Below, one piece after another: positions 1 through 10,900 of a stretch of 64,000 nt of DNA (within the stretch, counting starts at the first letter, position 1; each line of letters starts with the position of its first letter). A model generated the notes under the pieces. The model ran no database searches. It had not been told where the DNA came from and saw nothing but the letters and a program-made list of their open reading frames with translations. The position numbers and the translations under genes were made by a program. Origin of the DNA: Zygnema cylindricum (lineage: Eukaryota > Streptophyta > Zygnematophyceae > Zygnematales > Zygnemataceae). The stretch spans positions 557,186 through 621,185 of the forward strand of contig JBBHKE010000893.1 of assembly GCA_037447655.1 (NCBI GenBank), given 5' to 3'.

Positions 1-456
1 TTTAAGAGGATGCTTCTAAATGTGGAGGAGCAAGAAGATGCCCGCATAGAGTTGTCAAAATATAGAGGATTTGAGGGAGTTTTTGGTAGGGAAGTGACAA
101 TTTCTTGTGCAAAAAAGATGCCAGCGTGAAAATGTTGGTAAGAGTTTGGGTTTGCCGCCCCTATCTTGCAGAAGGTAGCAGTCAAAATACTTGCACAGTG
201 CTCAGCTGCCAGCTCCTGTGAGCGGAATTGGTCGACATATGACCATATTCACTCTAAAAAAAGAAATAGGTTAATGGCTAAAGGCGCTAATGATCTCCTA
301 TGGGTTTTCACTAACCTCAGAATTTTAAAGAAGACTAAGGATGTCAGCTATGAAGAGAATTTGATAGAATGGGAAGAAGAGGAAGGGGAGGTTAGGGAAG
401 AGGATACAGATGAAGACATGATGGACTTCAATGTAAGGGAAGATGATTTTAAGTAA
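1..456 (+). pseudogene. hAT transposase, C-terminal dimerisation region, decayed
   Basis: Reading frame 1 runs from the window edge to a TAA at 454-456 and is broken by a TGA at 127-129 and a TAA at 139-141. On either side of these stops the peptide follows the C-terminal hAT dimerisation domain: ...EFGFAAPILQKVAVKILAQ, then SCERNWSTYDHIHSKKRNRL, then NDLLWVFTNLR. The CERNWS and KKRNRL blocks are the usual hallmarks of plant hAT transposases. An acidic tail follows. The 5' part lies outside the window, and no intact catalytic domain is visible. The family call is firm; activity is excluded by the in-frame stops. Confidence 0.88.
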
Positions 457-574
457 AAATAGATGAAGGACATATATGTATTTCTTTTCTGGTTTAATGT
501 GTTTTTTTTTTTTATTAACATGTTACGTCGTGCAATGTTGAATGATGAAAAATGTCATCTGCATATTGCCTGTG

Positions 575-1055
575 TTTTTTTTTTAAGTCGCATGCTCTCA
601 GAGAGGTAGAGAGAGAATGCCATGGCTGCTTGTCAGATAGTCTGAGACAAAGAAACAATATCATTCTGACAAAAAGGAGGCGATAGTCTGAGACAAGGCA
701 AACAATATTATTATGACAAAAAAAACGCCATTGCCTAGGATTTGAACGTGGTCCTACAGTTTCTCATAGTACCCTTAGAGAGCGTCGTCCGTTACTTGTT
801 GATGTAGATGTCCCGATACACATATGAGGTGTGATAATTATTTAAATAATCAAAATTTTCTACCGCTTATTTAACGGAAAGTGTACAAACAGCGGTACAT
901 GTTGAATTCAATTATTTTAACATGTACGGATTTGAACGGACAAAAAATCATCAACGATTTTTACGATTTTTTCAAATCGACCTCTCCAGTTTCTACGTAT
1001 TGTACGCGTGTTTGAATCGTGTGTAAAATGCGTTTTGAACAACTATGCTTTTTAA
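575..1055 (-). repeat. Dispersed repeat carrying a tRNA-like module (copy 1)
   Basis: This stretch aligns with 42905-43310: a T-run, a degenerate block near 590-620, a tRNA-like piece on the minus strand around 735-830, a block ending GTGATAATTATTTAAAT, and a common end around GAACAACTATG. On the minus strand the tRNA-like piece contains GTTCAAATCC, close to a Pol III B box. It may be an old LTR or a tRNA-derived retroposon read with a poly(A) tail on the minus strand. No target-site duplication was found, so the ends are approximate. Confidence 0.45.
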
Positions 1056-1249
1056 CCTAAGATTTTTAGTTTTTTACAGCCAAATAGCCCATGCAGTATG
1101 GGCTTTGTGCATATTGTACAACAACTCATGTTGTATGCATATTGTATGGACCTACTATAACGCAGTATAAAATTATGTTGCCAATGTGGTACACGATTCT
1201 TCGCTCTGCAGCAGGTGTCCAATTTTCGTACACACTAAATTACTTGCTA

Positions 1250-1746
1250 CACCGCGAATCGTGATTATGTAAAATAATTCCGTCGTCCAAATTTTGACTC
1301 TATCACCCTAAATAGAGTACATAATTCTATATATTTTTTTACATTATTTAAGGTAATTTTTGAATCAGCATTAACAACTCTAATATAGTGCCGTTTTAAA
1401 AAGTGTGGCGTACGCTCAATGTCTGACCGTGCAAAATTGTACTTTATAAACTAGAATGTACAAAAAATGATTTAATACAGGTCGTTATCATGTAACGGCA
1501 TTTTTACAAACCGCCTAATGCAAACGTCATAATGTCATGAAACTGTACGTCTTGTCAGGTTCTGTACGTTCACCTAATTTACAGTAAAGATATCAGCGCC
1601 GATAATTAGTACGGAAAGAAACCCAAATTAGAGTTATTGATAAATTAGAGTAAAACTTGTTTTTGAAAAAAAATGATTACACAAAATAGAGTTGATAACT
1701 CTAATTATTTGTTCTCATTTTTTTACTCTAATTACGATTCGCTGTG
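1250..1746. mobile_element. TA-targeting MITE, CACCGCGAATCG family (family A)
   Basis: Terminal inverted repeats start CACCGCGAATCGTGATTA and end TAATTACGATTCGCTGTG. The interior shares long blocks with the copies at 15534-16135 and 22165-22637, including TAGAGTTATTGATAAATTAGAGTAAA and a GTACAAAATGATTTAATA block. The left flank is TA; the right flank has decayed to AA. No coding sequence is present. The superfamily is uncertain: TA duplication suggests Tc1/mariner-type mobilisation, but the termini are not Stowaway-like. Confidence 0.75.
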
Positions 1747-1854
1747 AACTGTTCTCCGTGAATCGCTACTTGCGTCAATGACTCTAATTACGGTACCCCG
1801 TTTTTTTTAACCAAATTCTCAAATAGAATCAATAAAAACCCTTTAAAAAACAAA

Positions 1855-3611
1855 GGGAATCGCTAATCGCAGAGACGATTTTTGCTGCGCGCAGGTAGTT
1901 GTCAGAAATTGTACATTTGAAGTACAGTTTCGTACAAGCTACGTACCTTCGAGGTAAGATTTGACGGTCAATCCGTCGAACAACTTTGACTGGCGGATTA
2001 TTGTACTGGCGGTTAAAAAAGTGTCGCGCTTGCGAACGTCGACCGTCATAAAAAAAAAACAATTAACACGGCCGGCACAGATTTACTGTAACAAAACTGC
2101 GGCAGCCACATATAAGTATAATGGCTGCGCGCAGGTACACCGCGCATCGTTATTAGTGTCAAAGTTTAAATAGTGTGTAAGTAAATATACCGTCATTGAC
2201 GCTAATTAAGAATTTGAAAATTAAAAAAAAAAAAAAGGTTTATTCTAATTTCAGTGTTAACGCTAATTTGGAACAGCAAAAATGGAAAATTTTCTGTACG
2301 ATTATATACATTATTATATGTATCCGTACAAAATATAAAAAATCGTACACCTTTGTGAAATTTATATATCCGTACATGTCAGACTTATTTACATGTCAGA
2401 CCAATCCTGATTTTTTAGCGCACGTTCCTATGCGAACGCGTCCGATTTAATTCATTTTTTGTAAAATTTTCAGCTAAAAAGGTACATTTATGTACGGTCT
2501 CACACCGACCGTACACCACACTATTTACATATTAATGTACTTTCGTTCTGTATGCTAATTTGTACGAAACCTCAATTAACGTCAAGGAAAAATTAAAATC
2601 ACGTATACTATTTTTGGAAAAAAATCAAAATTTTAAGAACCCAAATTAGTGACCTTGACACTAATAACGATGCGCGGTGTAGTTATCACGTGAACGTGAG
2701 CTCCAGAGAACACACCGACATCTGACTTTCGGCGATCCGTAAGGTTCGTGCGCTGTCGCGTCGCATGTGTACATTAGACGTTCGATTTAAGTTGGGCGGG
2801 ATTCGTCAATCGGACGGCCAGAAATATTCTTGGATGTCTCTTGCGGTCCAACCATTGCTTGCCACGCCGCTTTTTATCTATCGCGCATCGTTCAAATCAC
2901 ATCCAGGTTGCCCTTCATCCGACGGTGGAGAACGCTTTTTCGGAAATCGCTCTCGAAGATCGATGACGGCGAAAGCATTCCGAGGACTTTAATCGGACGG
3001 TTCATTTGTGTTGTCATTTCGTCGACTGCCTCTAAGATTCGATTTCCGAAGGCGGCGCACGGGTTCGTAATCTCGTGACGGACGTGTGGTCTGTGGAGGC
3101 GCGCTGACTTGCATCTGCAGCCGGCTATTGACGTCGCTTCGGGCAGAGCCGAATGTTAACGGCCGGTTTGTATTTTCTGTACTTTGTAAACAACTGATTC
3201 TATCATGAATTGGCAGCGGGTACGGATAAAAAGCGTACCCGCGTATAAATATCGATGAAACTAAAACGATATTTTGCGGCTAAGTCAAATATCGGTGTGT
3301 GCTCTGGAGCTCACGTTCACGTGATAACTATCTGCGCGCAGCCATTAAATTTATATGTGGCTGCCGCAGTTTTGTTACAGTAAATCTGTGCCGGCCGTGT
3401 TAATTGTCTTTTTTTTATGACGGTCGACGTTCGCAAGCGCGACACTTTTTTAACCGCCGTTACAGTATTCCGCCAGTCAAAGTTGTTCGACGGATTGACC
3501 GTCAAATCTTACCTCGAAGGTACGTAGCTTGTACGAAATTGTACTTCAAATGTACAATTTCTGACAACTACCTGCGCGCAACAAAAATCGTCTCTGCGAT
3601 TAGCAATTCCC
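1855..3611. mobile_element. MULE-like element with ~290-bp terminal inverted repeats
   Basis: The segment 1855-2137 plus 2680-2711 is the inverted copy of 3301-3611 with few differences. The termini read GGGAATCGCTAATCG / inverse. An 8-bp duplication AAAACAAA flanks the element (1847-1854 and 3612-3619). Long inverted repeats with an 8-9-bp duplication fit Mutator-like elements. The interior (about 2712-3300) is richer in GC than its surroundings and carries no recognisable transposase, so this is a non-autonomous copy. The same short peptide can be read from both arms on opposite strands; this reflects the repeat, not a gene. Confidence 0.7.
2138..2679. mobile_element. TA-targeting MITE nested in the left arm of the MULE-like element
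   Basis: Ends are near-perfect inverted repeats (CACCGCGCATCGTTATTAG... and its inverse), flanked by TA at 2136-2137 and 2680-2681. The right arm of the host element (around 3326-3336) preserves the empty site, GCAG-A-TA-GTTATCAC on the complementary reading, which proves the TA duplication and the exact element length of 542 bp. No coding potential. Confidence 0.88.
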
Positions 3612-3622
3612 AAAACAAATTA

Positions 3623-4365
3623 GGGTGAAGTTCCATTACGAAATTATGTAATCGTACGACCAACATTACAAAATGCTACAGTTGAACGAAGTTCCATTGC
3701 GCAGAGTCTGTAGTCCACGTGTTTGCAAAAGAGTGGCACCACGTAGCTATAAATTTGATATTGAAAATCGTCAATGATTTTCACACCGACCAAAAATCTT
3801 CATTTGCGTACCATGTACGTGCGTACCAGGTCGTCGTGCAACACAACTTTTGTACTCTTTGCAGACGCCTTGTCAGGTACCACCTCATTTTTTTAAGGCT
3901 CCTGTTTTTTTCGCGTGACGAATGAGCGCTGCCAGAAATAGTGCGACGAATGGGCGCTAATAGAAATAGCGTGACGAAAGTGCGTTACAACATTTCGTTT
4001 GTATTTTTTGTTGGTTTTTTGAATGCGTATATCGTGTGCGAAATTTTTTAATTTCCGTTGGTTGCCATATTGACACGTATGCTCATTATCCAACGTGTCG
4101 CGGCTCAATTTTTTCTGTAATTGGTGATGTACCTCGCGAGGTACATCACCAATTACAGAAACTTTGGAAGCGAATGCTTCGCGAAAAAGTATCCAACGGT
4201 CATTGTTAACTCCCAGACTTTTGGAGAATATTGGCAAGATCTTCTGTAATGTTGTTTTCCGGATAAAAACAAAATAGGAGGTACAGCGTAGTACGGCAAT
4301 GTCCGAATTTCTGTAAACAGCCTCACTTTTCGTCTAATGGAACTTCGTCTAATGGAACTTCACCC
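3623..4365. mobile_element. PIF/Harbinger-like MITE with central hairpin
   Basis: Termini are GGGTGAAGTTCCATTA and TAATGGAACTTCACCC, flanked by TTA on both sides (3620-3622 and 4366-4368). GGG-starting inverted repeats with a TWA duplication are characteristic of PIF/Harbinger elements. The right terminal 15-mer is present twice in tandem. It holds a long perfect palindrome at 4112-4161 and shares the block ending ATCCAACGGTC with the copy that ends at 62115. No transposase is present. Confidence 0.8.
4112..4161. repeat. Perfect 50-bp palindrome inside the PIF/Harbinger-like MITE
   Basis: Centre lies between 4136 and 4137 in the core CCTCGCGAGG; all 25 bases on each side pair without mismatch. 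A shorter palindrome, GCGAATGCTTCGCG, follows about 15 bases after. Sister elements carry a hairpin at the same distance from one end. Confidence 0.95.
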
Positions 4366-4473
4366 TTAGAGTAAATGATTTCCCTCAAAACCCTCAAATT
4401 CCCAAATAGCGTAGATAGCGCTAATTGTTTCATTACGCTATCTATTTCATTACGCTAATAGCGATTCACGGTG

Positions 4474-4980
4474 TACTGAACCTCTACTGCGAATTTGTGG
4501 GAACCCTATCGCCGACACGGTGGCTATCGGTTCGACACGGTGGCTTTTACGGTACCGTGCCGTCCGATTTGGCATGGTACACTGTCGTATCAGACGCTAC
4601 GTTATCCTACCGTATCGCAGCAATGTTTTCCAATAACACATTCGAATCTGTTCGCCAAGCGAATGATTTTTCGTGAGCAGTTCCGTTTTTCCAGTTTCGA
4701 AGTGAAAATCTCTGCTTAACTGCTTTTGTTTCGACTTTCGAGCTTTGAAAGTTTGAAGTTTCAAATGCTCCCTGCCGTATTGGGGGGATTTTGAAATTTC
4801 GTTGAATATTGCATTGTCGTTCCACCGTTATTTTTTTCTCTGTAAACAGTCAACCACTTGTTCTTCCTTCCCCACCAATAGAGGCCATTTGATTTGCTTT
4901 CACGTTGTTGCAGTCTGAGTTAGAAGACTTCCTGAGAGTGTCTCACTCGAAAGGCTCTTTCTTCTGGCTGATTGGTTTCT
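4474..4980 (+). promoter_or_regulatory. Presumed promoter and 5' leader of the SAP30BP-like gene
   Basis: About 500 bp separate the MITE nest from the first ATG. No TATA box or defined element stands out. A pyrimidine-rich run and the sequence GAGAGTGTCTCACTCG lie just before the start. This is assigned only by position. Confidence 0.3.
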
Positions 4981-7900
4981 ATGGCGGAGAAAAGAAAAGC
5001 AGAGAGTATTGCAGCTTTATTCATATACAATGATGATGATGAAATGGACGAGGAAGACGAAAATGTGGAATACAGGGAGACAGATGCCGCTCAGAGAGAT
5101 ACTTTTCCGGCTGTGACGGATGGGGCCAGGGATCGATCTTTGGAAGAAGGGCGGAATGGAGACGCTGGAGTGTTAGGAATGTTCAATTATGGGCAAGAGG
5201 AAGGAGCAGCTACACCTGAGCGAGAGGTAAGCCGTGGATATTGGTTCAGCTGAGTTCGAGAGGCAAAACTTATATTGTTAAGTATAAGTGTAAGTAGTGT
5301 AAGTACAGAGTATAAGTATTATACGTATAGCTACAAGCATAAGTTAAAAGTTTACGTAAAAGTACAAGTATAAAATCCAGAGTATAAGTTTTAAATTAAC
5401 TTGTAAAGTGGACAGTGTATAGTGTAGATTATTAAGTATAAACTATAAAGTATAAGGTATAAGGTATAAAGTATAAAACATAAAGGATAAAGTTCAAGGT
5501 GTAAGGTATAAGTAAAAGTATAAGTATAAGTATAAGTGTAAGTATTGTGAGTTATAAACTCATAAAGGAGACTCTGAAGCTGCTCCTGATCGCTGTCTCT
5601 CTTTTTGGTCAAGTGTCAGTGAATGGAACTACAAGAAGTGTGTCCTCTGCTCTCTGAGTGTGCTCTGGCAGGTGGTTCTGTTTAAGTTTCTTTTGGTTTT
5701 CTACTGTTTTTTTATCACTTCTGAGTGGGAATTTAGTGTTGCTTTTTCTTTCTCATATAGGGTAATTATACTTACGCTGTTACTGGCGGTACTGGCCAGT
5801 AATCACCTTAATCGTACTAAGAAGTGTACGTTTCGTACAAATTGCACTTTTTTTTGGACAATTTCTATGATTTCTGCGCCAGTAATGCCAGTAACAGTGT
5901 ACGTATTCTTATCCTGTTGCGTTTTTAACTTGTGGCTTTGATGGCTTCATCTTCCTTTATTTTATTTCACATATCTGCCTTACACAGATTGTGTGGTTGG
6001 TTCTGGTTTGTAGGAAAGTGACGAAGAACAACTTCTACCACCACCAGAAGGGACTGGACGAGATAAAGGTGACAATGACTTAAATCTTTGTCACCTCAGA
6101 GGCTTTTTGAAAATGTTTCTCCACCTTTTTTCCTAAGTGTTTTTATCGGTGGTAATTATGGGATTGACACACTCTCCATAGACCTCAAAGCTGGGGGATG
6201 GAGATGAGTTGTGTTGCATTCAAGAGTGAGAAAGCGAGAACACATGCTTTTTAATGCTAAATATATTTAGGGGGGAGAGAGAGAGGGGGGGGGGAAGAGA
6301 GTGGGGGAGGGAGAGGGAGAGGTCGATGGAGAAGGAGAGGTAGAGGGGGAGGGGGAGGGGGAGGGAGGGAGGGAAGTTCCTTTTTAACATTCGACCAGGA
6401 CCACTAGGGGGGCTGTTAATTCTTAGGGGTAAAAAGCGAGTTCATATATTGGTATGTTTTTCTTCGAAGGGGAGTAGCGTCTATTAATTGGAGCTGACAG
6501 TGTTTACTGTCATTAGGGAGGGTGTTGGTACAACGCTACGATTACTCTACATTACTCTAAGAAGCAATGACCTAGACATTTTTTTCGAAGTCAAATTATT
6601 GATGTTAATGGGGTAGAGTGAAGGCCCACTAGGCTGTTACTTCTCCACCAGAACATTTAAGTCCAGGAATAGTAGTTAGGGACTTTTCAAACTCAAAGCT
6701 CTTTTCCTTCTCGAATATACTATAGAAGAAGTTAATGTTATGGGCGTAGACAAGACAAGGAAATTTCAAATTTCCATACTTTTAGCTCGAGGTCTTACAG
6801 GTGCTTCACCAAAGACTATTGGCAGGCCTATCTTTTACACTGCCCATTGTTATTAGTGTTGATAAAACTAATTTGGTCGCGTTTTTTTTTTTACCAAACC
6901 TCATAAATAATGCCAATAATTAAGGGAGTGGACTACAATCTCTGCGTACTCCCTACTCTAAATTATTCTTATACATTCTAATTCCGCATTTACGCTAATG
7001 ATTCCTATACCCTAGTAGTGATGGGCAGTGTAGTTGTGAACAAATGCAGTGGTGGTTTCTTGTTTTGACAGGATAGCCTAGCATCCAGTTGATGTGGATT
7101 GCTTACCGTGTCTTTTTTATCTCTTCCTCGTTTTGCACGCAGGTCCAAAGGTGAGGGCTGAGGCAAAATACAGCTCTGACTTTGGTGCTGTAGACACATC
7201 CCTCCCTTCCCTCCCTTCCACCATATTAGCTGACAGACTGTCATCAGATTTTGAACATATGTTCAGTAGGAGACCGAACTTAATGGTTTATGCTGCATTA
7301 CCACTGCCCATGGCTATTAGTGTAAAGGAACTAATAGTGTAGATGGGGAAGTGTAGTGTATAATGCTAATTTCTTGCAGTGAGCCGTGGCCAATTGTAAT
7401 CCACTCTCTTAAGTAGTGTCATTAACACTATTTTGTGATTTTGCTCAAAAAAGTTGCGACCGAATTAGTGATATTTACATTAATAGCGAAGGTTAGTGTA
7501 GTTCTAATGAAAGTACAGGCACTTTAGTCACCTTCGTGCGGGATGTTTTTTCGTATGGAGTTCTATGTTTTTGTGTTCCTGTTTAATTTTCAGGCTGTTT
7601 AGCAGTCTGTGACTGGCGCGTTCTTTTCTATGTGTGGATGAGTTTTCCTGGAGGAGTTTGTATGCACAAACTACGACAATGGAAAGTAGTAAACTTGTCG
7701 TGTTAGTAATAGTTGTGTTATGATTATATTCACACATTCTTGTAACAAGACCATGTGAATAGTTTGTACATTTGGAATGCGACCATTAGTCGTGGCAATA
7801 TGTTGATGAATTTGTTTCTTAATCGCGAGTCAGAACAAGCATTAGGAGTGGGTATTTGGAACTTCTGAAACTTTTTTTACCCCAAGTTTTTGCAAATTAA

Positions 7901-10900
7901 GTTTTGTCTTTCTCGTTATTGTACCTGTACTATATTCTTGATAACATGAATGACGAAAATTTAGGCTAGTTTGAATGCTTTAAAATCTCAAGTCAGTTAT
8001 TGCGAGAGAAATGAGATGAGCCTGTCCTTTTGTAAAAGAATATCCTTTATTTCAATAGAACACGGTTCTGCACGATATCTGGAGTTTTTCCTTGCTGGAA
8101 TTAACACAGCTTTTATTTGGTGATCGAACATTCTGGGCTTTTAGCAGCTTAGAGTACACCGCCCATCACTATTTGTGTTGGTGAATTATTAGGGTTAACA
8201 CTATATTAGAACCAATTCCATTAAATTATGTTCAGCCACGTCGCCCTTATGGGCCACCTAAATGTATTATTCAAACAAACACTCACTTGAATTAGAGTGA
8301 TTAACTCTAAATGCTCTGGGCAGTGTAGTTGTTTTCCCGAAAGGTAGGATAAGGTTATGAATCTTGACTTTTTTCAGATACTAGAAATTTCCTGGAACAT
8401 GAAGGCAGATAGATTGTAATCCATCGCAGTCTTTGCTAGAAATGCGAATGGATGTTTCTCTGTTTTTTACATAGACCTTCCTTGGAGCCAAACAGGATTT
8501 AGGTTCTGATTGTAACTTTGTGTGAAAGAAACATATCGTTAACATCAACAGACAGTTTATGTGACTGCCTGTTTGTCACCCGTTATTGTGGATATCTTCA
8601 GACCTATTGGACTTTGGTCTAAGTTAAGTTCCTATATGCAAAGTCTTGAAGCAATTGCTTAAGTTCATTGGTGTGTAATACTGCCTATGCTTGTGTCCTA
8701 TGGTTCGGGTATTTTTTTTTCCGCCTATCATTTTTTTTCCTTTTTCTCCCTCCCTCCCTCCCTCCCTCCCTCCCTCCCTTCTCTCTCCTCCCTCCCTCCC
8801 TCTCTCCAGCTGGATGTCTAGATGTTTGCGGAGGCTGTTTTCTTACTGTCCTGTGTTCTCACATTGTGTTGTTTGTCCCTGGTTTGCAGGTCTGGCAAGG
8901 GAAAAGTCGAGGACACCACCAGGAGCGGTTGTTATATTGACTCCAAAGAATAATGCTGTAACTCCTAGTATACTGTCCCCATTGGCTGATGACAGGTCAG
9001 GTGAACGGGCAGCCGATCAGGAGGCACCAGCTGCAATACGGCAGGAGAGAGATGATGCCAGAGACACCATACCTGGTGAAGATAACCGGAACATCAATGA
9101 AGGGAAGGAGACAGATCCAATGGAGATTGATGACGATGATGGGACTCGTGGAGTTTTGGACACTTTCTTGCCCCCTCCACCAACAGAGAAATGCAGTGAA
9201 GAGTTGCAGGTGAGACTTATATGGGGTTCTGATTGTTCAATTCCAGTATTTTTTTAGAAATCCCAGTAGACTAGCAGGACAGAGCACTAGGACCTCACTC
9301 ACACCATTGTACTAGAACTAGGTCTTCTGAGGCCACATGGGCTTCAACATTATAGAAAGTTTTTTTATGAATGGTGAGCTCTTTTATTACCACAGGGGCA
9401 GCATAACTAACGCCATTTGCGGTAGTTTTTTTGAACTTCAATGCAATCCCTCTCCCGGTGAAAACTGTCGGGTGATTGTTTTTTTTTTCAAAACCTTTTT
9501 TTAAGGATCCTGTAATTTTCATCGCTTATGGATGGGGTTTCATTACTTTGGGTTCTCTTTATGAATCAACTAATATTCAAAGGGTGTTCATCAAGCACAA
9601 CAGAAGTGGCAAAACAGCAATGATACTCAACACTGTTGCACATAAGGTGATTTTGCACTCTATGTTTTTCTTGGCAAAAGAGTTTGCTGCTAACGAAGTC
9701 CTGTCTAATGTAAAGCTAATTTGATACAACTTCACCTGTAGCACGCTCAAAGTCCTTGTAGGTTGATGGACTGCATTTTAACCCAAAATTTCATCTTAAC
9801 TTATCTTATATTGTCTTATCTTAACTTATAAGATAATAGTGTCTGATGCCATGTTTGTGTACCTTGTATTGCTGCAGGCAAAGTTTGCCCGATACCTACA
9901 CATAAAACAGGTCCAAGGACGGCACATTAATGATGCCATCAGAATGACGAAAGGATATAAAAACCCTGATTTTATGCAGCAGGCAGTTGAGCATCAAGGA
10001 ATTGATGAGATAGGAAGCTGCTTCTCAAAGGAAGTTTACGATCCTCGTGGGGTTGATCGTAGTGATTATTATGATCATTTAGGTCAGTTTTCCAACCCGA
10101 AACCTGGAATTTTTTGCTTCCTTAGGGCACTTTTCAATGACATTTTGTTTGTCCTGTAATCGCCACTGACAGTTATTTAACGCCAGACGTAGTGACTTTT
10201 TTTTTTTGAAATGTAATGTTTTGCCACTTCTTCCCTGTCTGTCGTCGCTCCTCTAGATTCTGGCAACTTATCCTTGAGTGTCTTCTTAAGTTTTAATTTA
10301 TCATCTGCATTCCCAATCTCACTTTTTTTCCTAAAAGATTGTTCTGGTGGTTACCATCTTCTTGTCCTTTAAGCACTTTTTTATCTGTGTCACCAGTTGT
10401 TTTTCTATTTCTGACCCACTGCCTGCCGACTTATTTATGCAGCATTGGATCAGCGGCGAGTGAATGAGAGAAGGGAACAGGAGCGGAAACAGAAAGGGCA
10501 AATTGAATTCCAGCGGGGAGGTGTACAGCTTCCTCCTGGCCCTCCTAAACCTGTTGTCCAGCTCATCTCTGGTCAGCGAGGTGAGTTTTGTAGCTGGATT
10601 TTGGCATCCGACACATGTTCGTCTCTGGGGATTTTTCACATGGAATGTACTTAAGCTTTACGTTGCTGGGCAGTCGGAATTTTGACACATTTGAAATAGT
10701 CAGCCTTGTTGCTGAAAATAGAGATGTGTTTATTTCCATTCCTTCCTGTTGTTTGCTGACCGAGAATTTGTACTGCCCGTTTTTGCAGGACTCTTTTCTT
10801 CATTACCACTTGGTATGGGAGTAGGCATGGCTGGCCTTCCCCAGATGTTGGGATCTGCTGTGGCTGTTGGAGCCGCAGCAGCATCGATTGTTGATGCGGA

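Larger units (their letters stand above)
1754..4473. mobile_element. TA-targeting MITE, CACCGTGAATCGC family (family B), heavily interrupted
   Basis: The left end (CTCCGTGAATCGCTACTTGCG, slightly decayed) and right end (CGCTAATAGCGATTCACGGTG) match the termini of the intact family B copy at 31144-31632. Right flank is TA at 4474-4475. Between them lie a MULE-like element (1855-3611) and a PIF/Harbinger-like MITE (3623-4365). Only about 100 bp of family B sequence remains at each end. Confidence 0.65.

Noticed and set aside
1961-3505. Two nearly identical short proteins, one on each strand, suggesting a small gene family
   Set aside because: They lie in the two arms of the MULE-like inverted repeat; the similarity follows from the repeat and no start, promoter or homologue supports coding.
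9295-9724. A gene within intron 3 of the SAP30BP-like gene on either strand
   Set aside because: Overlapping opposite-strand frames of 75-82 codons with no recognised motif; intronic position and lack of homology argue against coding.
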